Source of the DNA: Tetranychus cinnabarinus
Lineage: Eukaryota > Arthropoda > Arachnida > Trombidiformes > Tetranychidae
Length of the DNA: 64,000 bases
Direction: 5' to 3'
Assembly (NCBI GenBank): GCA_022266195.1
Contig: WHVY01000005.1
Coordinates: 2,418,001-2,482,000, forward strand
The position numbers were made by a program, and so were the translations under genes. The notes under the pieces were generated by a model, which saw only the letters and a program-made list of their open reading frames with translations, did no database searches and was not told the DNA's origin. Below, piece by piece: positions 11,560 through 21,938 of this stretch (position 1 is the stretch's first letter; the number at the start of each line of letters is the position of its first letter).

Positions 11560-11671
11560 CGGGTGCCTTTGGTTCTCTTGACTCCTGTGGCACCCGTTGC
11601 CTTGGTTAACAAAGACGCTAAATGCTCTTCTGTGATTGGTTGGGTGCCTTTGCATTTCTAGGCTCCTGTAT
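11560..11671 (+). repeat. two diverged tandem copies of a GGGTGCCTTTG repeat, first with a hairpin
   Basis: Copies start at 11561 and 11642: GGGTGCCTTTG, then T-rich bases, then CTCCTGT. In the first copy CGGGTGCC (11560-11567) pairs with GGCACCCG (11589-11596), an 8-bp stem with a 21-base loop. The second copy supplies the right arm of the inverted repeat that starts at 10693. Confidence 0.5.
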
Positions 11672-11689
11672 GTTTTACTATCTTCATTA

Positions 11690-11830
11690 CTATTGGTTAC
11701 TGGTAACCGCTCACTTGGTTAGAGGATAGAGAGAAAAAGCAAATCTGGTTACTCTAACAGTTACTTTTCATGGCTAAAAATAACCGGTTACTTTTTGGTT
11801 GCAACTTGCAACCAAACGAAACAAAATTGA
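11690..11830. repeat. GGTTACTGGTAACC-type repeat
   Basis: Several copies of GGTTAC, GTAACC and CCGGTTAC in both orientations lie in about 130 bases, including TTGGTTGCAACTTGCAACCAA (a palindrome). Related clusters occur at 24984-25205 and 46155-46235. The class is unknown; it may be a dispersed non-coding repeat. Confidence 0.35.
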
Positions 11831-12547
11831 ACCCAATTTATTGACTCATCAGAATTTTATTGAAAATATACATTTTGTTGAACGGATACAATTTTGATCG
11901 AACACCTTATTTTACGGTTACCTTGTATGTTACTTAACGCAGGAATTTTGATTATCTTATAACCATTAAGAGTCCACTTGTTGAAAGATTAAGAGTTGGT
12001 TTTAAGATCGTTACAATTTTTCATAAAGGTATGATAAAAGGGAAATATTGTCATAAGCTTTGGCAGCGAAACGTAATAAACTCAATTAACTTGAACATTT
12101 CTATAAAAATTGAGTAACAGTATTAAAGTTCGAACACATCGTTTTGATTCAAGACTATTGAGAGATATTTATTAATTTTCGAGTACCGTTTGTCTGATTT
12201 AAACAATAAAAAATGAAAGGTTTTTCTTTTAAGTAATTGATAACTCAATTAAGGTAAATCTATCAATATTCATTTTAATGAAATTTCTAATTGGAACATA
12301 ATTATTTAAATTTCCTTGTTGCCTTATTACATCCAGTCAATTTTTGCTAAGCAATTTGTTGTATTATTTAAATTGTTATTTGTCTCTCAAAACAAAATAA
12401 TCTAATGTATAATATAAACTTCCTTTTGCATTTGTTTAATTTGATCGGAAGAAAAATTGTTACAAATCATCATTAACCTATCAAAGTAGTCCAATGTCCT
12501 TTAACTAATAATTACAGCTAATCAAATATACAAGATGTTCAATGGGC
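11831..12547. other. intergenic, nothing recognised
   Basis: AT-rich sequence upstream of the small secreted protein gene. No open frame, RNA gene or repeat that I can support. Confidence 0.4.
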
Positions 12548-12557
12548 TATATATAAA
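12548..12557 (+). promoter_or_regulatory. TATA box of the small secreted protein gene
   Basis: TATATATAAA 66-75 bases before the ATG at 12623. A start near 12580 would give a 5' UTR of about 40 bases. Confidence 0.55.
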
Positions 12558-12622
12558 GCCATCAAAAATGAAATGGCATAAACCCAGAACCGTTTAATCA
12601 AAGTTTAAGAGCGATTTAAAAG

Positions 12623-13181
12623 ATGAATCGGTTACTTCTTGTCCCCAGTACCATTGTGCTTCAAACCCTTTTAGCTCATTGTTATCTTACAGTTTCACCA
12701 GAAGTTAATCATGATTCCTTAATTTACTCCAAATATCAATTGGTGTCATTAACAGTTGGACAGCTTGACAAGAGTCTCAACCCACAGGTAATGGACAGTA
12801 AATTGTAAGTATAAACTTTCCCAACATATGTAATAATAATGCTCAAATAATAATTATCAATCATTTGTAAATCATTACTCAATTAGAGGTGAAACAAGAG
12901 GTGAGATCCCATTCATTGAATATGATTTCAGAAGCGAACCACGGAGGAAACAGTGGAAAGATCTGCGGAGGTTGAGGAAAAGCCAAAGAGGACTGCGAGT
13001 ACGAATCAATTCAAGGAGACGTGAAGACGAAAATGCTAAAAGATATGAAAATTATTATTATGATGGTCATCGAGACGAGAAACATCGTGAATATAATTCA
13101 AAACCATATGTTATAACAAGTGAGGACAATGCATCCAATGATCAGAGATCCGAAGATATGAGAAACATGGAAACTCTGTAA
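12623..13181 (+). CDS. small secreted, arginine-rich protein of unknown function, 2 exons
   Basis: Exons 12623-12804 and 12887-13181 join in phase 2 (AATT/GTAAGT, AATTAG/A) to give 158 residues. Residues 1-20 (MNRLLLVPSTIVLQTLLAHC) look like a signal peptide. The first exon is otherwise neutral. The second is highly charged, with basic clusters EPRRKQW, LRRLRKSQRGLRVR and SRRRED, then a Tyr/Asp/His-rich stretch (YENYYYDGHRDEKHREY). There are no paired cysteines after the signal peptide and no clear Gly-Lys-Arg amidation site, so a classical neuropeptide precursor is possible but not shown. I do not recognise a family. The strong TATA box and AATAAA at 13498-13503 support a real gene. Confidence 0.6.
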
Positions 13182-13497
13182 TAATCTGTCAACCAAAATT
13201 TACTCTAGTTTCTGCGTTTCGACTTTTATCAAAGTCAGTTCAAAAGTGGTTCTGACTGCATTTTAATCATAAAATAGCCAAAATCTGAATTTTGTGTCAA
13301 CCCAGATTAATTCACTGAAAAAAGCTCTTTTAACAAGTAACTCCACCATCAGTTTCCGCTTCCTTGACATCATATTTATAATTTCATCTCACTTTCATAT
13401 TTTTTATCTCGATATTGCTCTCATTGTTAGTCTTCCTTGATTGAAACTTGTTAAGCAATCAGTGAAGTGTATTCCAATCGTTATTAACTTTTCCATG

Positions 13498-13503
13498 AAT
13501 AAA
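13498..13503 (+). terminator. candidate poly(A) signal of the small secreted protein gene
   Basis: AATAAA about 315 bases after the stop and shortly before the GPCR start codon at 13587, marking a tight boundary between two same-strand genes. Confidence 0.4.
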
Positions 13504-13586
13504 GTTCATTCCATTTAACCAATAACATGTAAAATTGTGATTTTTCAAGTCAACTAACTTGACCAGTCAAGCTACACTAGTTCATA

Positions 13587-15202
13587 ATGATTATATCCAA
13601 TCAAACGGAAGCCATTGTAACCTTTTCGATTGCCTTGTTGATTGGAATTATTGGATCCATCGGTAACTTTCTGGTCATTTTGTGTTTGACCAAATATTCG
13701 GCAAGTTTGATTAAACAACCAACAACTAAACTGGTGATCAATTTAAGTACTTCGGATCTTATATTTTGCCTTTTCAATGTACCATTAACAGCGACTCCAT
13801 TTCTTACTCGCAATTGGCCTTTCGGTCAATTGATTTGCCATTTATATCCATACTTTTACTATGGAAATATTGCAGTTTCTCTTCTGTCAATTACTTTCAT
13901 TGCAATCAACAGGTAACCAATTTTTCCCAATTCATCCCTAAAAATTAAACGAAAGAAACAGTTTGATACAAAACCAAAACAATTTTCAAATATTTTATCT
14001 TACCGATCTTTTCACATTCATTTCCTTTAAATTGTGCTTTTCATATCCAAAAGAAAGCAAATGTTTAAACGGATATAAACTGAATTGCAGCTATCACTAG
14101 ACATATTTCCAATACATTAATGTTAGGATGATTATCAAATTGTTGTCTCTAGTGGCGAGTCATTCCTTGGAATAGAAGATAAAAAATTAGGTTTTGAAAT
14201 CACCATGAAATTGTTTCTTTTTACAATATTCAAGATTGATTGAATCTCGTCCAACTTTGATATTTTATTTTTCACAGATTGGTCATTATTATTGTCAATG
14301 CTCAGTCCAACAGTTTCTATAGCAATCGAAATCTGTGCATTATGGTGATAATTACTTGGGTATTACCATTTGCTATACTTTGCCTACCTTTGACCCATAC
14401 TTGGGGATACTTTGGATATCAAGCCAGCCTTTTAACCTGTACAATCATGGGGAGTGAAGCATTGAAAGATTTCCTTTTTTTGATTAGCTTTGTAATACCC
14501 TGTTTAACGATCATCATCTGCTATGGGATCATTTGGTTTAAGGTTCGTTCTCATACTCGAAACTTAGCTGACAAGGGAATCAATCGTAGCCAGAGAGAAA
14601 TGAGATTAACTAAATTAATGTTCACCATTTTTGCGGTTTTCGTCATTTGCTATGCACCTTCAGTTATATTGCAAATAACATCAGCTCCAGTAAGGTAAGA
14701 GACCATTCCAATCATTATGAAGTATAAGTTACATTTATTTTCCTTGTTTGACATGGGAACAAATCTTTTCCTTTTTTTCGATTATTTAATTAAATCAAGC
14801 TTCACGATAATCCAAAAGGTAAACAGAGTATATTTAGCATCCATCCACGTTAAGAAGTAATACTTTGATCGGTTGGTAATCTGTTGATTCAGGGAAAAAA
14901 ACAAAACTATTAATATGCATTTCAAGTAGAAAATTTCTATGAGTACAAACTATATAAATCTGCTAATTGTAGATTTTTCATTCTATGTATTACATGTAAA
15001 TCATTTTTTTGTATTTGCTTTTAGGCATCCTTACGTTTACATTTTATCTTTATGGCTGGTTTTATTCAGTGCGTCGGTGAACCCATTGATTTACTTCATC
15101 ATGAACCCACAGTATCGTAATGCTTTCCATCGACTGATATCAAAATCGGTAGAACCAACAGGAATGACCTCAGAACACTCAACCAATTCACAGAGGAAAT
15201 GA
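13587..15202 (+). CDS. rhodopsin-class GPCR, Moody/Tre1-like, 3 exons
   Basis: Exons 13587-13912, 14278-14694 and 15025-15202 join in frame (each CAG or TAG acceptor restores an Arg codon) to give 306 residues with seven hydrophobic helices. Landmarks: a short N-terminus with glycosylation site NQT; GSIGNF in TM1; NLSTSDLIF in TM2; WPFGQLIC before TM3 and LLTCTIM in loop 2 for the disulfide; TITWVLPF-like TM4 with Trp; FVIPCLTI in TM5; VICYAPS in TM6; NPLIYFIM in TM7. The TM2-TM3 region and the AINR ending of TM3 resemble the insect Moody/Tre1 group, which controls barrier formation and germ-cell migration. The usual NRY at the end of TM3 is NRL here. The C-tail is short and Ser/Thr-rich. Ligand unknown. 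AATAAA at 15428-15433. Confidence 0.82.
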
Positions 15203-15427
15203 TGGAAATTTGGTATTGATGATTCCACATTGTACAATCATGGTTTACTTTCATTCTTGTTTGATGGACTTAACTTCATGTCTTATTATCAAATTATGCT
15301 TTCACATTCCCATGATTTGAGGCGGCAGCTACACGAATGATTGATAAATATTAATCTGATCAAATTATAATTTGTCTGAATTGTTCTAATTGTCCTTACC
15401 TTTGTGTACTAGTATAACAACTAGTTT

Positions 15428-15433
15428 AATAAA
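15428..15433 (+). terminator. candidate poly(A) signal of the GPCR gene
   Basis: AATAAA about 225 bases past the stop codon. Confidence 0.4.
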
Positions 15434-16095
15434 ACATGTCGCAAACACATTTCAACAAGTCAATTTAACCTCATCTTTTGTTGTAATTTTCATACACATG
15501 GTGAAATAATTGAGTAAGGGATGTTTTTTGGTAGCGTCAAGATAATAAATTCACGAACAAAAATATTATCTGTAAATTCATCACAAAATTTACAATTGAT
15601 GAGCAATCACATAAAATAAAATGTACAATGAATAATCAGAAAGATAGCAACTTCCAAATCTATACCAATCGAAAACTAGAAAAACAGATTAAGAAATCAA
15701 AGTTCGATCGATAAGTCAGCATAATTTATTGAATGACTGAAATTGTTAGAAGATTTAATGGTTAATCTTCGATAAGATTTAACTTACAAATTAGGAATTG
15801 AATTTAATACAATAGAAGACTTCAATCTGAACTTACGATTCATCAGAATTTTTTAAATCGATACTTGCTCCATCTGTTAGCATTAGAAAACAGGAAAAAA
15901 CTCAAATGAGAGACAATTGCATCTTTGTGCAGCTATTTCTTGTCTTATTTTTTGTTTAGGGTGAATGAAAATTTAATTGTGTCCAATTGTTTTTGTTTAC
16001 CTTATTGGATTTTTATCTATTAACTTGGTGATTTGGATTGTGGTTTAATTAAGGATTATCCTGTGTGTCATCAGAAAATATTCCATGGATCAAGC
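15434..16095. other. intergenic and 5' region of ABHD17
   Basis: AT-rich sequence without a convincing frame. The last 60 bases are open in the ABHD17 frame but hold no ATG before 16096. Confidence 0.4.
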
Positions 16096-17326
16096 ATGAA
16101 CGGATTCTCATTTAGTGGATTTTGCTGCCTTTTCTGCTGCCCTCCGTGTCCAGGTAGAATAGCAGCCAAGTTGGCATTTCTCCCACCTGAACCAACTTAC
16201 AATTTTGTTTTGGATGAGAAAAATAATAAATTTACACTTGATTTAAGCCAACGAGCCGAATGGCAATATCTTCCAAGGGAATTAGATCAAATTGAGGTCT
16301 TTTTTGCCCGTTCCTCCCGAGGTAATCGTATTGCTTGTATGTATGTTCGTGCCTGCCCCAATCCAAAGTTCACCATCCTTTTTAGCCATGGTAATGCTGT
16401 TGATCTGGGTCAGATGAGCAGTTTCTATCTAGGACTTGGTTCTGAAATCAATTGTAATATATTCAGTTATGATTATTCTGGTTATGGTGTCTCCAGTGGT
16501 AAACCTTCAGAAAAGAACCTATATGCAGACATTGATGCCGCCTGGCAGGCCCTGAGGTCTCATTACGGTATTAGCCCAGAGAAAATTATACTCTATGGTC
16601 AATCAATAGGTACTGTGCCTACAGTTGACCTTGCCTCTCGTTATGAGGTTGGTGCTGTGATACTACACTCGCCACTTACGTCCGGTATGAGAGTTGCTTT
16701 CTCAAACATTAAACGAACCTGGTTCTTTGACGCATTCCCAAGGTGATTGACTCCTTTTTTTTCATTTTATACTTTTTTCTCTATTTTCTTCTTCCTCCAC
16801 TTCTTCCCTCGCCCCTTTTCTTCAACAAACTTCTCTTTTTACTCCATATGACAAAGCACTAATTCATTTTCTCTCTACCTTTATTTTTCCAATATGATAT
16901 ACCAACACCTATTCGTTGATGTTTATAACTGTGCATATCAATTTTCCTGGATCATTTGGCTGTAAACTATGGTTGTAATCAATACATCTTTACTCAACTA
17001 TTGGTCTCTACAATTGAATCAATTGATTTTGACCCTAACCTTTTATTGACCTTTTGTCCATTTCCAATTCAATGTTTTACTTGAAATTTTATAATTACAG
17101 CATTGAAAAAGCACCAAGAATAACATCACCCGTTTTAGTTATCCATGGAACTGAAGATGAAATAATTGACTTTTCACACGGTTTAGCTATGTACGAAAAA
17201 TGCCCCCGTGCTGTTGAACCTCTATGGTTGGAAGGAGCTGGCCATAACGATGTCGAATCTTATGGCCAATACTCTGATAGATTGAATCAGTTTATTAATG
17301 TTGATTTAAATCAAAGCAACACTTGA
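16096..17326 (+). CDS. ABHD17: ABHD17 (FAM108) protein depalmitoylase, 2 exons
   Basis: Exons 16096-16742 and 17101-17326 join in phase 2 (CCAAG/GTGATT, ATTACAG/CATTG), giving 290 residues, the family's normal length. ABHD17 enzymes are membrane-bound thioesterases that remove palmitate from N-Ras, PSD-95 and other S-acylated proteins. The N-terminal Cys cluster (CCLFCCPPCPG, residues 10-20) is the palmitoylated membrane anchor. The alpha/beta hydrolase core has the oxyanion strand LFSHGNAVDLGQM, the nucleophile elbow YGQSIG (Ser170), Asp236 in IHGTEDEIIDF, and His265 in EGAGHND. The start is set at MNGFSFSGFC because that is where the family begins; the frame is open further upstream without an ATG. 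All catalytic residues are present. Confidence 0.95.
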
Positions 17327-19391
17327 TCCTTCAAATAATCGTCTATCATCAAGCATGTATCCCCCTCTTCATCAAACGCTCTCAATTTCTTTTGTCCTCT
17401 CTTCAATTTCTTTCTAATATCTTTATATCTGTCTTTTTTTCCTTCAACCAAAACATCATTTCTTTCTACGTCCCTTTACTTATTTACAATGTATACCTGA
17501 AACTTGTTTTACCAAGTATTTCTATGAATCTTAGCTTCAAACATACCAATTCAGCCTATCCCCATATCATCATTTTGAGATGCATTCTCGTTTTTCTCAC
17601 TTTCTCTTTTTTGATCAGGTATCCATCAAAGCGTGTTTTTTACCTGTTAAAACTCACTTTATTTAAGAAAACAAAACTTCTTTATCAACCTATCTATACA
17701 TATTTATAAATATAAACTCTATCTCTTCTCTTTCCTCCTATTCTCATGTCTCTCTATCTCTTCCTTCTTATTATTCCTCTCTTAATCCTTCTTCTTTCAC
17801 TTTTCTATGTCTTTCTAATCTATTTCTTTTTCTTTTCCTTGCGCCTTATCCATGAAATAATTTGGCTGCACAACACAAAAAACACAAACACACACACACA
17901 CAAGCAAACTTAAAAAACATACACGTATTAAAATCATTTCTTGAGTAAAATTTGATAAAATCATCAATGGTTCATTTTTTTCAACAATTACTGAACATGA
18001 ATTGTTTTTATCATTCAATTTTTAACGTTCGACCAATGACAATCCATTCACCTTTATTTAATTATATCATTTTGTTTTTATTTATATTAAAACTGATTAT
18101 TTAAAACAAACAATTATTAGTAGAACACTTGACTATCATATTTACAAAGAAAGCTTCAACAAATTCAAGCTGCAATAGATTGCCTCAAATTACTTATAGT
18201 TACAATATTGCTGCCAAAAATACTGTTACCATTTAACATGAAAATTTTTATTCACAAAATCAAGATTCCATACTTGGCCTGGAATCGGATCCATCTCAAG
18301 TTTGCTTTGAAAATTAATTTGATTTACAGATTATCACTAAAATGTTAACAATTGATTCATGAACCTAAATAAATGAAGATTCAAGGTATTTTGACTAATC
18401 AATAAATGACAATCTAATTTATTCTTTTCCAATTGAATCTTTGGCTAATGTTTAATCATGCCTTTTACCAGCCAAAAATGATGAATAATAAATCATTTTT
18501 AAACAATCTTCAAATGATGCCTTTTAAGCCTTAATTTACTTCGTTAAATATTTAATAAACGGTAAAAACAACCTTAAGTCTACTTGTAGTTTCAACAGTT
18601 TGACTATAATTGTTTTCAACAAGATATCAATTAACAACTTTTTTATCATCTGAGTATTTTTTCCAGCAATTAGTTCAATCATCTCCTTAATTTAATCTCA
18701 ATACTAACAATAACCATAAAGAGTCTTTAGATTTGAAGTATTTTTCAGATCACTTTGTTTCCATTCAATTTTATGATGAATTTGTTTTCTTATTAAATTG
18801 TCAGCTACATCATAGCTATTCTTGAAGTCAATTGTAGTTGAAAGAAATTAAATTGATTCAGATAATTTGAAAGTAAATTCATGTGAATAAGAAATTAAAG
18901 ATTCAGCTGGCAATAAATGTTGAAGGTTTGATAAACAATCTACTCTCAGTGAATTTCCTTTTCTGGTTTTAAGTTGAAACTTATTTCACTCAAAATCAGG
19001 GTATTTCTTGATATATTCTTTGGTGATTGATGACTGGTAAAAATTAGAACTTATATGATCCACTGAGGTTTAAATCAGATTATTTATTTAATAACGATTC
19101 GAGTTTTCTTGGCTTGAGAACAAAGAGAACAATAAATTTGAAAGGAGCGCTTTTAATACTTTGGAAGCTGTGTAGAGGGCCTTTCAGCAACTGGACCAGT
19201 TGGTTTAAATTGTAAACAAAATTGAAATATTTTCGCGATTACAATTTAGACAAGTTCAATTTTTATTGATACTAATCAACTGTCACATTTAAATATAAAT
19301 TATTTTTGTTGTTAAAGACTTTTTTGTAATTAACATTTGGCCTTACCTTTATTTTTTGTAAGTTTTTTACTGTATATTACTTTTAAGTACA
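17327..19391. other. 3' UTR of ABHD17 and intergenic
   Basis: About 17330-17850 on the plus strand is very pyrimidine-rich and open in one frame to 17709, but the frame has no start context and looks like low-complexity UTR. A short (CA)n tract is at 17884-17902. From 18000 to 19390 it is AT-rich with no supported gene. Confidence 0.4.
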
Positions 19392-19892
19392 ATGGTTACT
19401 CCGAATTACTCGTTAAGTGGTAAATTAGCCGAGGATACTAACACTTTTAATGGTGTCGTTGTTAAATACTCTGAACCTGCGGAGGCCAAAATTCCTAAAA
19501 AAAATTGGAGATTGTATCCTTTTAAAGGGGTTGAAGCTTTACCGCATATAACGTTGAAAAATCAAAGTGCATATCTTTTGGGTCGTGATAGACGGGTTGC
19601 TGATTTACCTATTGACCATCCTTCGTGTTCGAAGCAGCATGCAGTGATTCAATTTCGTCAAGTAACTTATAAAAGAGATGACGATTCAACTGGCAAAAGA
19701 GTTCGTCCCTACCTGATTGATTTGGAATCCGCGAATGGTACATTTATAAATAACAAACCAATTGAACCAAGGAGGTATTATGAACTGTTTGAGAAAGATG
19801 TTATCAAATTTGGTTTTAGCTCGAGAGAATATGTTCTTCTTCATGAAGACTCCAAAGAGGATACACAGGAGGTGGAAAAGGAATCTTCCTAA
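19392..19892 (+). CDS. SNIP1: SNIP1-like FHA-domain protein, short form
   Basis: A single exon of 166 residues. Human SNIP1 has about 396: this protein matches only the C-terminal conserved half and lacks the long Arg/Ser-rich N-terminus. It starts with the family block PNYSLSGKLAEDTNTFNGVV, then the FHA domain (about 40-155) with GRDRR (Arg65), the SCSKQHAVIQ strand (Ser80, His83) and ANGTFINN (Asn115). These are the phosphothreonine-contact positions. SNIP1 is a nuclear protein of activated spliceosomes and the RES complex, and binds phosphorylated partners. The tail is acidic (EDTQEVEKE). No ATG lies upstream in frame. A GTAAGT at 19358 could belong to a 5' exon, so a missing N-terminal exon cannot be excluded. 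Confidence 0.88.
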   Translation: MVTPNYSLSGKLAEDTNTFNGVVVKYSEPAEAKIPKKNWRLYPFKGVEALPHITLKNQSAYLLGRDRRVADLPIDHPSCSKQHAVIQFRQVTYKRDDDSTGKRVRPYLIDLESANGTFINNKPIEPRRYYELFEKDVIKFGFSSREYVLLHEDSKEDTQEVEKESS

Positions 19893-20170
19893 AATTGGTT
19901 TCGTCTATACTTTTGAATCACATCCATAGTCGCTCGTTATTTTTAGTCTCTTCATCATAGACTAATCTTAACCCGGACCTCCTTAACCATTCTTTTTCTT
20001 TACTTTCACTTTTTCCTCTCTCTTTTTCTCTTTCCCTTGTCCTCCATCTTCCTTTCATCATGATGTTGTTTCTCTTTCCATTCGCTACTTTTTTTTCTTG
20101 TCTTTATCTTCCTAAAATTGGTTTAATCTAAGCAATGAATCCCCATTCGTAGTAACACGTTATTTTTTCC
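19886..20170 (+). repeat. diverged tandem duplication spanning the SNIP1 stop codon
   Basis: The segment beginning TCTTCCTAAAATTGGTTT at 19884 recurs at about 20107. Both are followed at similar spacing by AATC, CCAT and a CGTTATTTTT block. The first copy contains the SNIP1 stop codon. The unit is about 220 bases and includes a CT-rich filler. Confidence 0.4.
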
Positions 20171-20403
20171 TAAGTTTAACCAACTTTTTTGACTATATTT
20201 GGCCCTCCTTGTAGTTTCTGCTCTTTCTTTCGTTTTTCCTTCCCTTTCCCCAACTCAAAAAGAAGATGAGTAAATTTTCTGTGATCAACCCCCTTAACTG
20301 TTCATCATCACTATTTCGCGCATATATTCGTATAACTGCTACATGATCAATTGTCGACGCAAGCTCATGTCTTAAATTCATCTAGGACCAGACCCATCGT
20401 TAG

Positions 20404-20441
20404 TATTTAAACTCACCCCGAGTCTTGAGAGTTAATCAGTT
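20404..20441 (+). promoter_or_regulatory. actin core promoter (TATA-like box and initiator)
   Basis: TATTTAAA at 20404-20411 is followed by an arthropod-type initiator TCAGTT at 20436-20441, with the initiator A 34 bases from the TATA start. A 5' leader then runs to a GTAAGT donor at 20520. Confidence 0.5.
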
Positions 20442-20519
20442 TGCTTCCCAACCTCGTCTTGGTACTTTGGAATACCTCTAACCCTAGCCGGTCGAATACA
20501 CTTTTATTTCAACTTAACT

Positions 20520-20777
20520 GTAAGTTTTCGTTATCTACTAATTTTTATTTTAAGTGTTTTTTTTAAAAAAATTTAACTAACTTAATTATGAAGAAAAAAG
20601 TTTAAAAAGTTCCAAACTTGTGCCCAAAAAATGGATTTTTTACTTCATCTTACTAACTTCTTTACTTGATAAGTTTTTTTTATTCATCATATCTGATTAT
20701 TGTTTTCTTTCTTTTTTTTCTTTTTTATCCTCGATGTGTCCATACACGATGAATTACTATTCTGCAATTGTTCACAG
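20520..20777 (+). other. intron in the actin 5' UTR
   Basis: Donor ACT/GTAAGTTTT at 20520 and acceptor TTGTTCACAG/CAGCCC ending at 20777, followed by a 30-base leader before the ATG. Introns in the 5' leader are common in animal actin genes. Confidence 0.55.
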
Positions 20778-20807
20778 CAGCCCACTTAACCAAACAAATC
20801 TATCAAA

Positions 20808-21938
20808 ATGTGTGACGACGAAGTAGCAGCCCTTGTTGTTGACAATGGATCAGGTATGTGCAAAGCCGGTTTCGCTGGTGATGACGCTCCTCGAGCCGTT
20901 TTCCCCTCAATTGTCGGTCGACCCCGTCATCAGGGTGTCATGGTCGGTATGGGTCAAAAAGATTCATATGTCGGTGATGAAGCCCAATCAAAGAGAGGTA
21001 TCCTCACTCTTAAGTACCCAATTGAACACGGTATCATCACCAACTGGGATGATATGGAAAAGATCTGGCATCACTCTTTCTACAACGAATTGAGAGTTGC
21101 CCCTGAAGAACACCCAGTTCTCCTTACTGAAGCTCCATTGAATCCAAAAGCTAACCGTGAAAAGATGACCCAAATCATGTTCGAAACCTTCAACACCCCA
21201 GCCATGTATGTTGCCATCCAAGCTGTTCTTTCCCTTTACGCTTCCGGTCGTACCACTGGTATTGTCCTCGACTCTGGTGATGGTGTTTCTCACACTGTAC
21301 CCATCTATGAAGGTTACGCCTTACCTCATGCCATCCTTCGTTTGGATTTGGCTGGTCGTGATTTAACCGACTACTTGATGAAAATCCTTACTGAACGAGG
21401 TTACTCATTCGTCACCACTGCTGAGCGAGAAATTGTCCGAGATATCAAGGAAAAACTTTGCTATGTTGCCCTTGACTTTGAGCAAGAAATGATCACCGCT
21501 GCATCTTCTTCCTCTCTCGAAAAATCCTACGAACTTCCTGACGGTCAAGTAATTACCATTGGTAACGAAAGATTCCGATGTCCCGAAGCTCTTTTCCAAC
21601 CATCCTTCTTGGGTATGGAATCCTGTGGTATCCATGAGACAACCTACAATTCAATCATGAAATGTGACATTGATATCAGGAAAGACTTGTACGCCAACAT
21701 CGTTCTTTCTGGTGGTACCACCATGTACCCTGGTATTGCTGACAGAATGCAAAAGGAGATCACCGCTTTGGCCCCATCCACCCTCAAGATCAAGATCATC
21801 GCTCCACCTGAAAGAAAATACTCAGTCTGGATTGGAGGTTCCATCTTGGCTTCCCTTTCTACTTTCCAACAAATGTGGATCTCAAAGCAAGAGTACGACG
21901 AATCAGGACCCGCAATTGTCCACAGAAAGTGTTTCTAA
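20808..21938 (+). CDS. Act: actin, cytoplasmic type
   Basis: A complete single-exon frame of 376 residues, the standard actin length. It begins [16 protein letters not shown], as in arthropod cytoplasmic actins, and ends IVHRKCF. Visible nucleotide-binding loops are [11 protein letters not shown] (phosphate 1) and [12 protein letters not shown] (phosphate 2). His74 follows KYPIE, and the hydrophobic plug and DNase loop ([20 protein letters not shown]) are intact. It forms filaments for motility, cytokinesis and cell shape. Codon use is much more GC-ending and uniform than in neighbouring genes (GGT, GTC, CTC, TTC, ACC), as expected for a very highly expressed gene. No frame break. The coding sequence has no intron; the only one seen is in the 5' leader. 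Confidence 0.98.

Noticed and set aside
17323..17709. 128-residue plus-strand frame after ABHD17
   Set aside because: Overlaps the stop of ABHD17 and reads through a pyrimidine-rich 3' UTR; hydrophobic low-complexity product without a start context.
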